NCBI GenBank assembly: GCA_934446565.1
Contig: CAKSEO010000008.1
Span: 6,792-70,791, forward strand
Length of the DNA: 64,000 bases
Direction of reading: 5' to 3'
Source of the DNA: an uncultured Oscillospiraceae bacterium
GTDB taxonomy: Bacteria; Bacillota; Clostridia; Oscillospirales; Ruminococcaceae
Both the position numbers and the translations under genes were made by a program. The notes beneath the pieces are model-generated. The model saw nothing but the letters and a program-made list of their open reading frames with translations, ran no database searches and was not told the DNA's origin. Positions 63,002-64,000 of this stretch are shown piece after piece. Position 1 is the first letter of the stretch, and every line of letters starts with the position of its first letter.

Positions 63002-64000
63002 TTAAGCCACCGAGAACAGCTCTGAAACCGACTTCATATACTCGGCTTTTCGCTCCATTGACGAATGAACATAGCGATTAAGCGTGATTTGTACGTTGCT
63101 GTGTCCTAATATTTCAGACAGCGACTTTACGTCAACTCCTATTGCTATGCAGTTCGTGGCGAACAGGTGACGCAACGAATGAAAAGATACGTCCGACAGG
63201 TGAAGTTCAGCAAGGATCCGCTTAAAGCGATACTGCATTACTCTTGGCTCGACAATTCCTTGCGTTCCCGAAAGAAGATAACAGCTGTTACCTGTTCTAT
63301 GATTACTCAAATAAGGTATAATGAACTCCGGCAGCGGGATTTCCCGAACAGACGAGCTGCTCTTAGGCGAAGTCACTACCAGTTTCGTGGCTGTATTTCC
63401 GTCAATATTCTTAATTCTCTGAACCGTGTTCCTGACGGTCAGAATTCTTTTTTCAAGGTTGATGTTTTCCCATTTCAGCGCACAAAGCTCACCTATACGG
63501 ATACCAGTTGCCGCAGATAGTAAAATACCGACATTTGATGATGTCGGGTTAGAAATAAGATAATTGTTAAGCCGAGTCTGCTCTGTTTTATCGAGCAGCT
63601 CTTTTTCTTTTGCCTTGCCTTTGGGAGTTGCCATAAATGTTGATTTATCCTCATAACCAAAACGTTTCCTGGCAAAGCGGCACGCTGATTTGATTACTGC
63701 TGCAATATCAGCGGTATATTTGGGAGAAAGTCCGCTTGCCAGCTTTGAATGCACGAAGTCATTAAGTTTTTCGACCGTCAGCTTTTCATAAAGTGTTTTT
63801 CCGAGCGATGAGCTGATGTGTTTTTCATATTTCATCTGATAGTTCATATAAGTTGATTCTTTTACTTTTAGCCGAATATCCGCAAACCACAACGAAAAAA
63901 GATTGTTAACCGTCAGGTTCTTTGGAATAGACGAAACATCGGTTTTAGAACGTTTCTCCGATAATTTGCCCTTGACCTCGGCATAGGTTTTCCCGTATAT
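63002..64000 (-). CDS. int: Tyrosine site-specific integrase (runs off right edge)
   Basis: The frame is open from 64000 down to the stop at 63002, giving 332 residues without the N-terminus. The visible start IYGKTYAEVKGKLSEKRS is the end of an AP2-like arm-binding region. The SAM-like core-binding domain (STYMNYQMKYEKHISSSLGK) and the catalytic domain follow: Arg in GIRIGELCALKW, HxxR in FHSLRHLFATNC, the second His in EILGHSNV and the nucleophile Tyr in ITLNRYVH. It would excise and integrate the element. Integrase genes usually lie beside one attachment site, so that end is probably just outside the window. Confidence 0.93.
   Translation of the reverse strand: MYGKTYAEVKGKLSEKRSKTDVSSIPKNLTVNNLFSLWFADIRLKVKESTYMNYQMKYEKHISSSLGKTLYEKLTVEKLNDFVHSKLASGLSPKYTADIAAVIKSACRFARKRFGYEDKSTFMATPKGKAKEKELLDKTEQTRLNNYLISNPTSSNVGILLSAATGIRIGELCALKWENINLEKRILTVRNTVQRIKNIDGNTATKLVVTSPKSSSSVREIPLPEFIIPYLSNHRTGNSCYLLSGTQGIVEPRVMQYRFKRILAELHLSDVSFHSLRHLFATNCIAIGVDVKSLSEILGHSNVQITLNRYVHSSMERKAEYMKSVSELFSVA

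Noticed and set aside
1..64000. CRISPR arrays, tRNA or rRNA genes
   Set aside because: I looked for regularly spaced repeats, cloverleaf patterns with TTCGA-type loops and rRNA blocks and saw none I could support.

Overview
The window is chromosomal DNA from a flagellated, probably gut-dwelling member of the Clostridia, most like Ruminococcus and its relatives (Oscillospiraceae). This is inferred from the Gram-positive ribosomal gene order with adk-map-KOW-infA-rpmJ, the zinc-type S14, the sigma-28-driven flagellin, a GH5 cellulase lipoprotein and the type of integrative element. No 16S gene is present, so genus is not settled. I found no rRNA, tRNA or CRISPR array.

Region 1 (1-3.4 kb) is motility: the 5' part of cheA (minus strand, runs off the left edge), then a divergent pair encoding a FliK-like protein and a small FlhB-C-terminal-like protein. 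It ends in a 180-bp cluster of six hairpins.

Region 2 (3.6-17.6 kb) is read entirely on the minus strand. Flagellin comes first, from an almost perfect sigma-28 promoter. Behind its terminator lie nine closely packed genes: a CDP-glycerol glycerophosphotransferase-like protein, a polysaccharide pyruvyl transferase, an FrhB-like iron-sulfur protein, three methyltransferases, a 2-aminoethylphosphonate (AEP)-aminotransferase-like protein coupled to a nucleotidyltransferase, and a GT2-TPR glycosyltransferase. The layout suggests an outfit that builds an unusual acidic, methylated, possibly phosphonate- or phospho-decorated flagellar or surface glycan. A GH5 lipoprotein gene with its own consensus promoter and a small unknown gene follow.

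Region 3 (17.7-25.9 kb, plus strand) holds lysC, a lipoprotein, a DUF115/Maf-like protein, thyA, a Nudix hydrolase, a NYN-RNase-like protein with about six LOTUS/OST-HTH domains, and an AstE/AspA-like protein. It closes with a strong terminator.

Region 4 (26.1-42.7 kb, plus strand) is the complete S10-spc-alpha ribosomal supercluster from rpsJ to rplQ, with secY, adk, map, a KOW protein, infA and rpoA. It has a strong promoter, a 300-nt leader and short GC-rich hairpins in most of its larger gaps.

Region 5 (about 42.9-64 kb) is an integrative element inserted downstream of rplQ. It keeps a replication-initiator-like gene with an internal iteron-like repeat set, a DUF3991/TOPRIM primase, a candidate oriT, a Mob relaxase, an XRE repressor and a tyrosine integrase (runs off the right edge). 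Its type IV secretion and helicase genes are deletion remnants: ParA, VirB4, a CD1108-like N-terminus joined to YodL-type domains, and an SNF2-type helicase without its core. It therefore looks like a conjugative element decaying into one that can only be mobilised by another. Cargo includes two ECF sigma/membrane-regulator pairs, small secreted proteins and lipoproteins, a radical SAM protein, a cell-wall amidase with a frame break, and an unknown protein ending in a GIIGGADGPTAI motif.
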